DNA of 8,612 nt. Origin: JAGLQA01 sp023135565 (GTDB lineage Bacteria > Acidobacteriota > Aminicenantia > UBA2199). Position numbers and translations under genes: made by a program. The stretch lies in assembly GCA_030639305.1 (NCBI GenBank), contig DAOWCY010000260.1, forward strand, positions 1-8,612, read 5' to 3'. Shown one piece after another: positions 1 to 6,851 of the stretch (positions are counted from its first letter, which is position 1; each line of letters begins with the position of its first letter). The notes beneath the pieces are model-generated. The model had not been told where the DNA came from. It searched no databases and saw nothing but the letters and a program-made list of their open reading frames with translations.

Positions 1-8
1 TGATTCAT
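1..8 (-). CDS. Possible 5' end of a gene leaving the window
   Basis: On the minus strand an ATG at 8-6 is preceded by AGGAG (19-15) with a six-base spacing, which is a strong Shine-Dalgarno arrangement. Only the first two codons (Met-Asn) and part of a third are inside the window, so nothing can be said about the product. The call rests on the ribosome binding site alone. No clear promoter was seen for it in the following 60 bases. If real, it would be divergent from the aminotransferase gene. Confidence 0.35.
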
Positions 9-380
9 CTTTTACTCCTTAAATTTTTTTTAACAAGCTTAGCCTGTTGTGTAATTTTAAGGGTCGCCATTTGGCACAAATACGAGAGGGGTGGCACTGA
101 GGGGCTTTTTTGTTTTTTGCCCCGAAGTGACGGGGTGTGTTAGCTCGTCGAAAAGCACCACCGTTCAACGCCCCCCACGCGAGTAGGGTAATTTCATCGT
201 CTCGGCGGGGACGCGGCACACCCGGCCTATAAGCCTCCGGCGGCCCTGCCGGGGGCCAAACTTTTGTAAAAGTTTGATCAAAACTTTTGTTTAGTTAGAA
301 TCAAAAGCGCTCACCCGCTGCCCCTTGCGCCGAAGCCGCTTATCCCCTGCCCACGTGGTGGGGCTTATCATTTCCCCGTA
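9..380. other. Intergenic region before the aminotransferase
   Basis: No convincing gene is seen here. The minus-strand reading frame across 19-219 has no recognisable domain, and its Arg/Pro/His-rich translation looks like chance. The region holds a small hairpin of GGGGC/GCCCC arms around a T-rich loop (about 101-124), the 61-base REP-like repeat at 233-293, and a weak CCCAC/GTGGG hairpin (about 352-364) just before the aminotransferase promoter. The GC-rich first half (about 60-260) contrasts with the AT-rich stretch at 9-60. Confidence 0.6.
233..293 (+). repeat. REP-like hairpin repeat, upstream copy
   Basis: This 61-base element recurs in inverted orientation at 1877-1937 with only two mismatches. 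It is made of a GC hairpin with nine-base arms (GCCTCCGGC 233-241, GCCGGGGGC 248-256, one G-U pair, six-base loop). An AT hairpin follows (AAACTTTT 258-265, AAAAGTTT 268-275), with a further AAACTTTT at 281-288 that could pair alternatively with 268-275. A short, strongly structured, repeated intergenic element is what REP/BIME sequences look like, and a REP-associated transposase begins at the end of this window. That this transposase mobilises this repeat is only inference. The AT-rich end faces the aminotransferase gene. Confidence 0.85.
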
Positions 381-409
381 TTGACAATATCCCTATTTCC
401 TTCTAAAAT
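381..409 (+). promoter_or_regulatory. Sigma70-type promoter of the aminotransferase, leaderless
   Basis: A perfect -35 (TTGACA, 381-386), a 17-base spacer and a five-of-six -10 (TAAAAT, 404-409). The -10 ends five bases before the ATG at 415, so transcription should begin at or within a base or two of the start codon. No Shine-Dalgarno sequence precedes the ATG. Both facts point to a leaderless mRNA. Confidence 0.8.
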
Positions 410-414
410 AAGAT

Positions 415-1815
415 ATGAAAAAAAAAGAATTCACCGGCAGTCTTAATAAAAAAACAGTTGAACAATTCCACCGGCTTATGCCCACTTCAGCAGTCTTGAA
501 CGAAGAGGCCCGGAAATGGCTCCCGGGAGGCGACAGCCGCAGCACTATCCACTACTTCCCCTACCCCCAGTACTTCGCCCGGGGTGAGGGGTGCTGGCTG
601 TGGGACGCCGATAACAGGAAATCCTTAGACCTCACCGGCAACCATACCAGCCTCATCCTCGGCTACAATCATCCCAATGTGGTGAAAGCGCTTCGTGAAC
701 AGTTGGAACTGGGCGCCTGCTTCCCCGGTCCCACCAAACCCCAGGTGGACCTGGCCCGCATATTATGTGAAAGGGTGCCTTCCATCGAACGGGTACGTTT
801 CTGCAATTCCGGCACCGAGGCGACTATGAACGCTATCCGGGCTGCCCGGGCTTTCACCGGCCGCCATAAAGTAGCCAAAGCCGAAGGCGCTTTTCACGGC
901 ACCCATGACATCATGAGCGTCAGTATCCGGCCTGACCCGGACTCGCCGGATACAGGCCCGGCAAAAAACCCAAAACCCGTCCCCCATGTGGCAGGTATCC
1001 CGGGGCACACTTTCGACGACGCGGTGATTATCCCCTACAACGATCCTGAAGGAAGCCGCGCTGTCATCGAAGCGCCGGAAAACGCCGCCAACCTGGCCTG
1101 CGTCATCATCGAGCCGGTAATGGGGGCTGCGGGCATGATCCCGGCAGAGCGGGAGTATCTACAAACCCTAAAAGAGATTTGTGCGAAACATAACATCCTG
1201 CTCATCTTCGACGAGGTTATTACTTTCCGGCTGGCGTTGGGGGGAGCACAAGAATTCTATGAAATCACGCCCGACCTGGCCTGTTTCGGCAAGATGCTGG
1301 GCGGGGGGCTGCCCCTGGGGGCTTTCGGCGGCAGCGAAAAAATCATGTCCCTCTTCGATCCGGTGAAACACCGGGGACGGCCGCCGGTTCATCATGGCGG
1401 GTCGCTCAATGCCAACCCGATGAGCCTTGTGGCCGGAATAGCCACATTAGAACAACTCACCGAGGAGACCTTCTTGCAGTTGGAAAAAATGGGGGATTCA
1501 ATCCGGGCATCACTCCAGGAACTGTTGGACAAGCACAGTTCGGTTCCCGCCAGGGTAACAGGAGCGGGTTCACTCTTCGCTTTCCACTTCCTGCGAGAAC
1601 CGGGGAAAGTGACTAACTACCGGGAAACCTTACCCCATGACCGTGAACTGCAGGAGCTTCGTCATCTCATTTTTCTCGGTCTTCTCGATGAGGGTGTGGT
1701 GATGGACCCCAGGGGAGCGGGCTGTCTTTCCACCGCCTTCGGGTCCGAATATCTCGAGCTTTTCCGCCGGGCTTTCGGCAGGGTGTTGGAGCGAATAAAT
1801 CAAGAAAACAATTAG
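415..1815 (+). CDS. Class III PLP aminotransferase, glutamate-1-semialdehyde aminomutase-like
   Basis: A 466-residue fold-type I PLP enzyme of the class III (aspartate aminotransferase-like superfamily) group, closest in motif pattern to glutamate-1-semialdehyde 2,1-aminomutase (HemL). Visible motifs are the phosphate-binding NSGTEATMNAIRAAR (131-145), EGAFHGTHD (157-165) in place of the usual EGxYHGH, IIEPVMG (231-237), the cofactor-pyridine Asp266 in IFDEVITFRL, and the PLP lysine Lys293 in CFGKMLGGGLPLGAFGG. The NANPMSLVAGIATLE segment (332-346) is also family-typical. The loop after DEVIT lacks the glycine of the HemL signature DEVMTGFR, and a Pro/Asp-rich insertion lies at about 172-200, so I read it as a HemL-like aminotransferase of unknown substrate rather than HemL itself. 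No other heme gene is nearby. Relatives act as amino-group transfer enzymes in secondary metabolism; that is possible here but unsupported by the neighbours. It is a single-gene unit, cytosolic and predicted leaderless, bracketed by inverted REP-like repeats and convergent with the CHAT gene. The ATG is chosen from the promoter spacing. Confidence 0.9.
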   Translation: MKKKEFTGSLNKKTVEQFHRLMPTSAVLNEEARKWLPGGDSRSTIHYFPYPQYFARGEGCWLWDADNRKSLDLTGNHTSLILGYNHPNVVKALREQLELGACFPGPTKPQVDLARILCERVPSIERVRFCNSGTEATMNAIRAARAFTGRHKVAKAEGAFHGTHDIMSVSIRPDPDSPDTGPAKNPKPVPHVAGIPGHTFDDAVIIPYNDPEGSRAVIEAPENAANLACVIIEPVMGAAGMIPAEREYLQTLKEICAKHNILLIFDEVITFRLALGGAQEFYEITPDLACFGKMLGGGLPLGAFGGSEKIMSLFDPVKHRGRPPVHHGGSLNANPMSLVAGIATLEQLTEETFLQLEKMGDSIRASLQELLDKHSSVPARVTGAGSLFAFHFLREPGKVTNYRETLPHDRELQELRHLIFLGLLDEGVVMDPRGAGCLSTAFGSEYLELFRRAFGRVLERINQENN

Positions 1816-1876
1816 TAATTATTCAGTGTTAGGAAAATAAAGATTCAAAGCTTTGGTAGGGGCCTTTTCGCTTTTT

Positions 1877-1937
1877 TAAACAAAAGTTTTGTTCAAACTT
1901 TTTCAAAAGTTTGGCCCCCGGCAGGGCCGCCGGAGGC
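1877..1937 (-). repeat. REP-like hairpin repeat, downstream inverted copy
   Basis: Reverse complement of 233-293 at 59 of 61 positions. The GC hairpin has arms GCCCCCGGC (1914-1922) and GCCGGAGGC (1929-1937). The AT hairpin has arms AAACTTTT (1895-1902) and AAAAGTTT (1905-1912). It lies in the 201-base space between two convergent genes, so in addition to being a repeat it could serve as a transcription stop for either gene. However, neither strand shows a clean run of U directly after the GC stem, so a classical intrinsic terminator is not claimed. Confidence 0.85.
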
Positions 1938-2016
1938 AAGTCTGTTTTAGATTTTTCCAGGACTGAATAGTTACAACAATTACAGTTTTCCTGTCAAACT
2001 TTCAAATATATTTCAT

Positions 2017-4974
2017 TTACTCGCCCACCAAAATAAAACCGCTCCAGTACTTGGGAAAGGCCGTGAACCTATCACTGATCAAAGATAATTTCGCTTCCCG
2101 CAAAGCAGCGGGAAGCTCCCTGCCCAACAAAATATTACGGTATAACTCGATCATCAACCGGGAAGTAGTCCTGTCCTCCACTTTCCACAACGAAAATATA
2201 ACATTCCGGACACCGGAATAAAAAAATCCCCGGGCCAGGGCAATCATTCCTTCTCCTTTGATCAACCTGCCGATGCCGCTTTCACAACTGCTTAAAACCA
2301 CCAATTCGGCATCTAAGTCCAGGTTGTAAATCTCCTTAGAATAAAGTATGCCGTCTTCCTTACCGGATGCGCTGCCGGGCTTAGAAAAAATTAGACCCGA
2401 AAGCCCGGCACTGCCCCTCTCCTTTAAACTGTGTGTGGCGATATGAATAAAATTGTAGTTCCGCATGTGCGCGGATTTGAAAATTTCTTCCGCTGCCTGC
2501 CGGTGAAAATAACCGGCGGCCTTTTTACCGGATCTTTTAAATAAATCGATAATAGCCCGCAGTTCTCTCTCAGTGGCCGGGAGTTCAGGATAACGAACCC
2601 CTTGCTCGACAACCACAATATCCCGGGTACTGCCGCCGTCCGCGTTCATAGGCCGCGGGCCCGTGCCCGCCCCTGTGCCGCTGAAAACCGGCGCAAAACC
2701 GACAAAACTTTTTTCTCTATTTTCTCTTTGCTGTTTGTTATTGTAAAGCCAGAGGTGGGCTGAATAATGGTAATTAATAGAGAAACGCTTGATGAGGTAA
2801 TCGACGTGGGAGAAATCGGAGCCCGCTGCAGGGCCATCGGCCAATGCTTCAAAAGGAATATAATACAGTTGGCCGTGGGGGATAATGATCAACCGTTTTA
2901 TATCTTTTAGATAGTGCCTTATAGGTTTAATCAACACCCGGTATAAATGTTGATTGAGCCTTAAGAAAGATTTCTCTTCGATTTTTTTAATAGAATTATA
3001 AAAATCTTCCATGGCAGCGGTAAAATCCGCTCCTACCGGCTGCGCTGCCGTCTCTAAGAAGCGGTCGGTTAACAGGAAGATATGTACGCTCTTTTCAGCA
3101 AGAAAATATTCGATTATCGCTGTACCCGGGGCTAAAGCCCGCTGCAAGGTGGGGATAGACACAGTCCGGGATTTATATTTCAGGTCGAAATACTTCGGGT
3201 AGTTACTCTCAAAATGTTCGATCAGGTCCCGGTACTCTTCCTTTAAACTAAAATAATGCTCCTCGATACTCTTTATCCTCGAACTGACCGGGAGGTCCTT
3301 TTTATTGTTTTTAGGCAGCGTTTTTCCCGGGAAATTAACTTTTTCTCCCTCCCTCTCTTTTGGGGTGCTCTCAGCGGATGGGGACAAAGCCGGATTTTTA
3401 CCGTACTCTTTTTCAAGATAGGTGTCATAGAGAGCTAAATCCGTGCGCAGCCTTTTTTCCCTTTCCAGTAAATAGCCGGGAATCCCGGCAAATTTCCTGG
3501 CCCGGGATTCCGACAGCGATTCCGTCAGTACGGCTGCTTTACTCTTTTCAGAGAAGATAAACGCCAGTTCTTTATATTCGCTATTGCCCGAGATTTCGTA
3601 AAGTTTCTGCGCGGTTTGTAACGCCAAACCGTAAATTTCGATGCACTTTGCCCCGAAAAACAACTTGTAATTTTCAGATTTAAAACTGCCTCGGATATTG
3701 TCGATCAAATCGGCTGCCAGCAGGTGGGTGTCGAGAGAAACGCGCAGGTCTTCAACCCGCGCCGGTTCGTACAAATAACGCATCCACAAGGCCCGGGCTT
3801 TAGCTGCCAATGTTTTAAGCAGCCTATCGTTAGAGTAGGCTTTGATATAGGTGGGATTGGCCTGGACGTCGGTGCTGGAAAAGGTGGGCACCATAGAGAC
3901 GATGGCATTCTGGAAATAAGTGAGGGCCTCATCGAATTGGAAACGGGAATAATAGACATTACCTAATTGGTAATAGGTTTCGGCGGTTTCCGAGTGATAC
4001 CTGCCTAACAGGTTCAATTTAATGGAAAGGGCATTATCGAGGAATCTCAGCGCCTGGTCGTGCTCCCCTTGCAAACGCAGGCAGATACCCATATTATGGT
4101 AACTGGAAGCGGTTTTCAGGTTATCCTGGCCATAGTTATTCAAACGGATGGTCAGGGATTTGCGCAGGTTTTCCATGGCTTCACTGTAGCTGCCTTCGAG
4201 GGCTTGTAGGATACCGATGTTTTCATGAATAGTGGCTGTGATAGGATGGTCCCGGCCATAGGTTTCTAAATCCTGGAAAAGAGATTCCCGGAAAGCATCC
4301 TCTCTATCGGAAAAAGTGCCTTTTTTTACTCTTTCATTATCTAAGAATTTATAATTCCTAACTATATCGATGCCCTGTTCCATCAGGTTTTTAAGTTTTA
4401 TGGAGAAGGATTTATTATAATAAATCGATGCTCTCCCCGCGTCGCCTTTGTTCCAATAGACCAAAGAGATGCTGTTATAGATTTTGGCGATTTCGCGGTG
4501 GTTTTCGCCTAATATTTCTTTTTTTATATCCAATGCTTTGCGATACAATTCCAGGGCTTTCTCAAAATCTTTTTTCTGATGGAAATATTTATAGGCCAGC
4601 TTAATATAGCTTTTTGCCAGGGCCAGGGGTTTATGGCCTAAGTAGTTCAAGGTGAGTTTCAGGGCCAGGTCTAAATTTCCCAATGCTTTTTTATATTCGT
4701 CTAAGTCCTTGAAGTTGTCGCCTAATTTGATATAGCACTGCACCATTTTCAGCCAATTACCGGCTTTTTTATAGATAGGGATGGCTTTTTTCAGGTAGAA
4801 ATTAGAGCTTGTGTATTGGGCTTCTCCGGCAAGTTTTTCGGCTTTTACCGTATATTGGTCGCTGATTTCGGTCATGACCCGGTTGTAACGAACGGGCTTT
4901 TTCCCGGCGCAGTTATCCACCATAAAAAGAAGCATTAAAAACACTATAGTGAAACGTAATTTTCGGCTGTTCAT
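2017..4974 (-). CDS. TPR-CHAT protein: caspase-like cysteine protease with export signal
   Basis: A 985-residue protein. Residues 1-7 are basic, 8-19 form a hydrophobic segment (FTIVFLMLLFMV), and Cys22 follows in MVDNC, so it is probably exported. A relaxed lipobox is possible, but Asp and Asn at -2 and -1 are poor. Residues about 40-380 carry seven or so tetratricopeptide repeats, several of the longer kinesin-light-chain type (A..Y..LG...Y..G.Y..AL..). More helices lead to a polar Lys/Pro-rich linker (about 525-562). Residues about 650-985 are a CHAT domain (peptidase clan CD, caspase/separase-like) with catalytic His848 in HIATHS and Cys897 in LSSCESG. The family-typical GEGMIALARGFFYSGVRNVIFSLWKVED and the C-terminal FPKYWSGFILVGE are also present, so the dyad looks intact. 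The substrate is unknown; TPRs usually bind a partner that controls the protease. The gene is convergent with the aminotransferase and divergent from the AlbA_2 gene. The ATG at 4974 is preferred over the in-frame TTG at 5004, because the TTG overlaps the -10 box and the ATG puts the basic-hydrophobic signal at the N-terminus. Confidence 0.9.
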   Translation of the reverse strand: MNSRKLRFTIVFLMLLFMVDNCAGKKPVRYNRVMTEISDQYTVKAEKLAGEAQYTSSNFYLKKAIPIYKKAGNWLKMVQCYIKLGDNFKDLDEYKKALGNLDLALKLTLNYLGHKPLALAKSYIKLAYKYFHQKKDFEKALELYRKALDIKKEILGENHREIAKIYNSISLVYWNKGDAGRASIYYNKSFSIKLKNLMEQGIDIVRNYKFLDNERVKKGTFSDREDAFRESLFQDLETYGRDHPITATIHENIGILQALEGSYSEAMENLRKSLTIRLNNYGQDNLKTASSYHNMGICLRLQGEHDQALRFLDNALSIKLNLLGRYHSETAETYYQLGNVYYSRFQFDEALTYFQNAIVSMVPTFSSTDVQANPTYIKAYSNDRLLKTLAAKARALWMRYLYEPARVEDLRVSLDTHLLAADLIDNIRGSFKSENYKLFFGAKCIEIYGLALQTAQKLYEISGNSEYKELAFIFSEKSKAAVLTESLSESRARKFAGIPGYLLEREKRLRTDLALYDTYLEKEYGKNPALSPSAESTPKEREGEKVNFPGKTLPKNNKKDLPVSSRIKSIEEHYFSLKEEYRDLIEHFESNYPKYFDLKYKSRTVSIPTLQRALAPGTAIIEYFLAEKSVHIFLLTDRFLETAAQPVGADFTAAMEDFYNSIKKIEEKSFLRLNQHLYRVLIKPIRHYLKDIKRLIIIPHGQLYYIPFEALADGPAAGSDFSHVDYLIKRFSINYHYSAHLWLYNNKQQRENREKSFVGFAPVFSGTGAGTGPRPMNADGGSTRDIVVVEQGVRYPELPATERELRAIIDLFKRSGKKAAGYFHRQAAEEIFKSAHMRNYNFIHIATHSLKERGSAGLSGLIFSKPGSASGKEDGILYSKEIYNLDLDAELVVLSSCESGIGRLIKGEGMIALARGFFYSGVRNVIFSLWKVEDRTTSRLMIELYRNILLGRELPAALREAKLSLISDRFTAFPKYWSGFILVGE

Positions 4975-5003
4975 TTGCGTATTAGTCGTATTATCCCGGT
5001 ACA

Positions 5004-5033
5004 ATTATACCACGAAGGCGAACCTATAAGCAA
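5004..5033 (-). promoter_or_regulatory. Probable promoter of the CHAT gene
   Basis: On the minus strand a perfect -10 TATAAT (5009-5004) lies 18 bases after a weak -35 TTGCTT (5033-5028). Transcription should start near 4997, giving a leader of about 23 bases before the ATG at 4974. That leader has no recognisable Shine-Dalgarno sequence. The -35 overlaps one arm of an inverted repeat (AACCGG 5032-5037, CCGGTT 5053-5058, centres 21 bp apart), which could be a regulator site; this is weakly supported. Confidence 0.55.
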
Positions 5034-5139
5034 CCGGGTTTCGTTTAACTATCCGGTTTTCGACAGTAGACAGCAGTTCTCAGTGTGGTTCACCTCAGGG
5101 AGGGCTTTAAACGGGAAAAAAATCGCGTTTTTTTCGCTA

Positions 5140-5169
5140 ATAGTTTTATGTGACGGTTATGTGACTGAA
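5140..5169 (+). repeat. TTATGTGAC direct repeat, upstream full copy
   Basis: Thirty bases identical to 6807-6836, in the same orientation, so the pair brackets the AlbA_2 gene. Inside it the nine-base unit TTATGTGAC occurs twice (5146-5154 and 5157-5165) separated by GG, an 11-bp period that puts both half-sites on nearly the same face of the helix. This is typical of a protein binding or recombination site. The partial copy at 5210-5230 starts 66 bases after the matching base here. Confidence 0.9.
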
Positions 5170-5209
5170 AGTCGCTTTTTTTTCGGAAAGGCTTGATAAT
5201 AAAGGATTT

Positions 5210-5230
5210 TTTTATGTGACGGTTATGTGA
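5210..5230 (+). repeat. TTATGTGAC direct repeat, partial middle copy
   Basis: Twenty-one bases match the core of the bracketing repeat (compare 5144-5164). The second TTATGTGAC unit is altered in its last base (C to T), and the flanking ATAG and CTGAA bases of the full copies are missing. It lies 70 bases before the AlbA_2 promoter -35, as expected for an upstream operator or an accessory recombination site. Confidence 0.85.
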
Positions 5231-5299
5231 TCGAAAGAAAAACTTTCCTCTCCTCTTTTTTTCTTTTTCCAATTTTCGCAAAATTAACCGCTGAAATAG

Positions 5300-5328
5300 T
5301 TGCGAAAAAAAACGGATTGTACTATCAT
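5300..5328 (+). promoter_or_regulatory. Probable promoter of the AlbA_2 gene
   Basis: TTGCGA (5300-5305, four of six) and TATCAT (5323-5328, five of six) are separated by 17 bases. Transcription should start near 5335, giving a leader of about 21 bases that contains the ribosome binding site. The promoter is weaker than those of the aminotransferase and the DUF4143 ATPase. Confidence 0.5.
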
Positions 5329-5342
5329 AAGGTCTAAAGATT

Positions 5343-5354
5343 GTGGAGTTCCAC
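5343..5354 (+). promoter_or_regulatory. Ribosome binding site within a small hairpin
   Basis: GGAG at 5345-5348 lies seven bases before the ATG at 5356 and decides that start over the in-frame TTG at 5341. The GGAG falls in a short inverted repeat, GTGG (5343-5346), AGTT, CCAC (5351-5354), that would partly hide it when folded. The stem has only four pairs, so a regulatory role is speculative. This is the only clear Shine-Dalgarno sequence among the complete genes of the window. Confidence 0.5.
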
Positions 5355-5355
5355 C

Positions 5356-6810
5356 ATGAATGAAGAGGAACTAAAAAAACTGGTTTATGAGTTAGCTGCG
5401 TTATCCAGTGAGACTGAATGGGTAGAATTTAAAAAAAATATTTGCGAACCGGACGATATCGGTGAATATATTTCTGCTCTTGCCAACTCTGCCTGCCTGC
5501 ACGATAAAAAAGAGGCTTATTTATTGTTCGGCATAGAAGATAAAACCCATAAAATTAAAGGGACAAAGATAAATCTCAAAAAGAAAAAAGTAGGAAATGA
5601 AGAATTGGAAAACTGGCTGATCCGGCTCCTGGATCCGCGGATCGATTTTGAAATTTTTTATACTGAAATCGACAACAAACCGGTCGAATTGATTAAAATA
5701 TACCCGGCCTATAATCAGCCGGTACGTTTTAAGAACACGGCTTTCATCAGGGTGGGCTCTTATAAAAAAAAACTTCGCGACTACCCGGATAAAGAAAGAA
5801 AAATCTGGAGCAAAACCCAGGATTACACATTTGAGAGTGGGATTTGTCTACCTGATGCAGCGGAAGATGAAGTACTGAAACTTATCGACTATCCCGCATA
5901 TTTCAGCTTAATGGATTTGAACTTACCTGCGAATAAACAAGGTATCCTAACTAAATTGAGCGAGGAAAAAATCATTACAAAAACACGAAGAGGTTATCAT
6001 ATTACCAATATGGGAGCAATCTTGTTTGCCACAGACCTAAAAACCTTCGAACCGGTTTCTCGCAAAGCAATCCGGGTTATTTTCTATGAGGGAAAAGACC
6101 GCTTGCATACTATTAAGGAACAAATAGGTAATAGAGGTTATGCTTCAGGGTTCGAGGGCTTGGTGGAATTCATTAATGACCGGCTGCCTTCCAGCGAAGA
6201 ATTGGGGAGAGTTTTCAGGAAGGAGACGAAGATGTATCCCGAAGTTGCCGTCAGGGAATTAGTAGCAAATGCATTAATTCATCAAGATTTTTCTATAAAA
6301 GGGGCGGGGCCTATGGTTGAAATATTCACAGACCGGATCGAAATAAGCAACCCCGGGAAACCGCTTATCGAAACGTTACGGTTCATCGATCACCCACCGG
6401 AATCAAGAAATGAAAAATTAGCCTCTTTGCTGCGCAGGATGAAAATATGCGAAGAACGAGGCAGCGGGATCGATAAAGTAATCGATGCCATAGAAGCTTT
6501 TCAATTACCGGCTCCGGACTTTATTTCCAGCGAAAAATTTCTAAAAGTCATTTTGTATGGCCCTAAGAGTCATAGCCAGATGGATAAGAAGGACAAAATC
6601 AGGGCCTGTTACCAGCATTGTTGTTTAAAATATGTTTCCGGTGAGCATATGACAAAGCAGGGTTTAAGGGAAAGATTTAATATCACGAAGAACAATTATT
6701 CTACCGTTTCCAGGATTATCGGAGATACTATCGATGAACGCCTGATTAAATATTTTGATCTCGCCGGAAAATCTAAAAAATTTGCAAAGTACATTCCTTT
6801 TTGGGCATAG
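5356..6810 (+). CDS. Schlafen AlbA_2 domain / RecG-like ATP-binding regulator
   Basis: A 484-residue protein of the AlbA_2 (Schlafen-like, nucleic-acid-binding) plus GHKL-like ATPase architecture, often annotated as a RecG-like helicase or transcriptional regulator although it has no helicase motifs. Residues about 18-140 are AlbA_2: ETEWVEFKKN (19-28), the ISALANSACLHDKKEAYLLFGI segment (39-60), and RFKNTAFIRVGS (124-135). Residues about 170-280 form a helical and winged-helix linker (ITNMGAILFA, 216-225). The ATP-binding part has an N-box-like RELVANALIHQDFS (300-313), IEISNPGKP (328-336) and a G-box-like EERGSGIDKVI (366-376). Residues about 410-480 look like a C-terminal helix-turn-helix, ending in KYIPFWA. 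Homologues are presumed DNA- or RNA-binding regulators with variable genomic neighbours; the exact role here is unknown. The TAG stop lies inside the downstream copy of the 30-base repeat. Codons are more AT-rich than in the aminotransferase, consistent with separate acquisition. Confidence 0.88.
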   Translation: MNEEELKKLVYELAALSSETEWVEFKKNICEPDDIGEYISALANSACLHDKKEAYLLFGIEDKTHKIKGTKINLKKKKVGNEELENWLIRLLDPRIDFEIFYTEIDNKPVELIKIYPAYNQPVRFKNTAFIRVGSYKKKLRDYPDKERKIWSKTQDYTFESGICLPDAAEDEVLKLIDYPAYFSLMDLNLPANKQGILTKLSEEKIITKTRRGYHITNMGAILFATDLKTFEPVSRKAIRVIFYEGKDRLHTIKEQIGNRGYASGFEGLVEFINDRLPSSEELGRVFRKETKMYPEVAVRELVANALIHQDFSIKGAGPMVEIFTDRIEISNPGKPLIETLRFIDHPPESRNEKLASLLRRMKICEERGSGIDKVIDAIEAFQLPAPDFISSEKFLKVILYGPKSHSQMDKKDKIRACYQHCCLKYVSGEHMTKQGLRERFNITKNNYSTVSRIIGDTIDERLIKYFDLAGKSKKFAKYIPFWA

Positions 6811-6836
6811 TTTTATGTGACGGTTATGTGACTGAA
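6807..6836 (+). repeat. TTATGTGAC direct repeat, downstream full copy
   Basis: Exact 30-base copy of 5140-5169, starting 1667 bases after it. It begins inside the last codons of the AlbA_2 gene (the stop codon is 6808-6810) and contains two TTATGTGAC units (6813-6821, 6824-6832). Its overlap with the coding end means repeat and gene are physically linked as one unit. Confidence 0.9.
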
Positions 6837-6851
6837 GCGGACGGCGTCCGC
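6837..6851 (+). terminator. GC hairpin after the AlbA_2 gene
   Basis: GCGGACG and CGTCCGC form a perfect seven-base inverted repeat around a single central base (six pairs with a three-base loop when folded), directly abutting the 30-base repeat. It lies 26 bases after the stop codon and could end AlbA_2 transcription. No U run follows, so it is not a classical intrinsic terminator. It could equally be the outer edge of a mobile unit. Confidence 0.4.

Larger units (their letters stand above)
5010..5355. other. Divergent intergenic region between CHAT and AlbA_2 genes
   Basis: About 350 AT-rich bases without a gene. In order they hold the CHAT -35 region with the AACCGG/CCGGTT inverted repeat and an A7/T7 hairpin at 5115-5135 (GAAAAAAA, five-base loop, TTTTTTTC). 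Next come the full TTATGTGAC repeat at 5140-5169, its partial copy at 5210-5230, a small GAAAG/CTTTC hairpin (5233-5247), and the promoter and ribosome binding site of the AlbA_2 gene. Reading frames across the region arise from the repeats and A/T runs and are not believed to be genes. Confidence 0.6.

Noticed and set aside
19..219. Minus-strand ORF of 66 codons near the left edge
   Set aside because: No domain, no plausible start signal, and it would overlap the leader of the probable gene starting at base 8.
415..1815. Calling the aminotransferase hemL
   Set aside because: Active-site loop and insertion differ from genuine HemL, and there is no heme gene context.
5002..5004. TTG as start of the CHAT gene
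   Set aside because: It overlaps the last base of the -10 hexamer, so it would not be transcribed from that promoter, and the extra ten polar residues would sit before the basic-hydrophobic signal that fits an N-terminus starting at 4974.
5140..5230. CRISPR-like array from the TTATGTGAC repeats
   Set aside because: Only two copies lie close together, one of them partial; the third is 1.6 kb away and overlaps a stop codon. There is no regular repeat-spacer pattern.
5090..5281. Minus-strand frame with repeated SHNRHIK peptides
   Set aside because: The repeated peptide is just the translation of the DNA direct repeat, and the same peptide appears antisense to the downstream copy. Low-complexity Lys/Phe content comes from A/T runs.
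5356..6810. Calling the AlbA_2 protein a RecG helicase
   Set aside because: No helicase Walker A or DEAH motifs are present; the resemblance is limited to the annotation tradition for this family.
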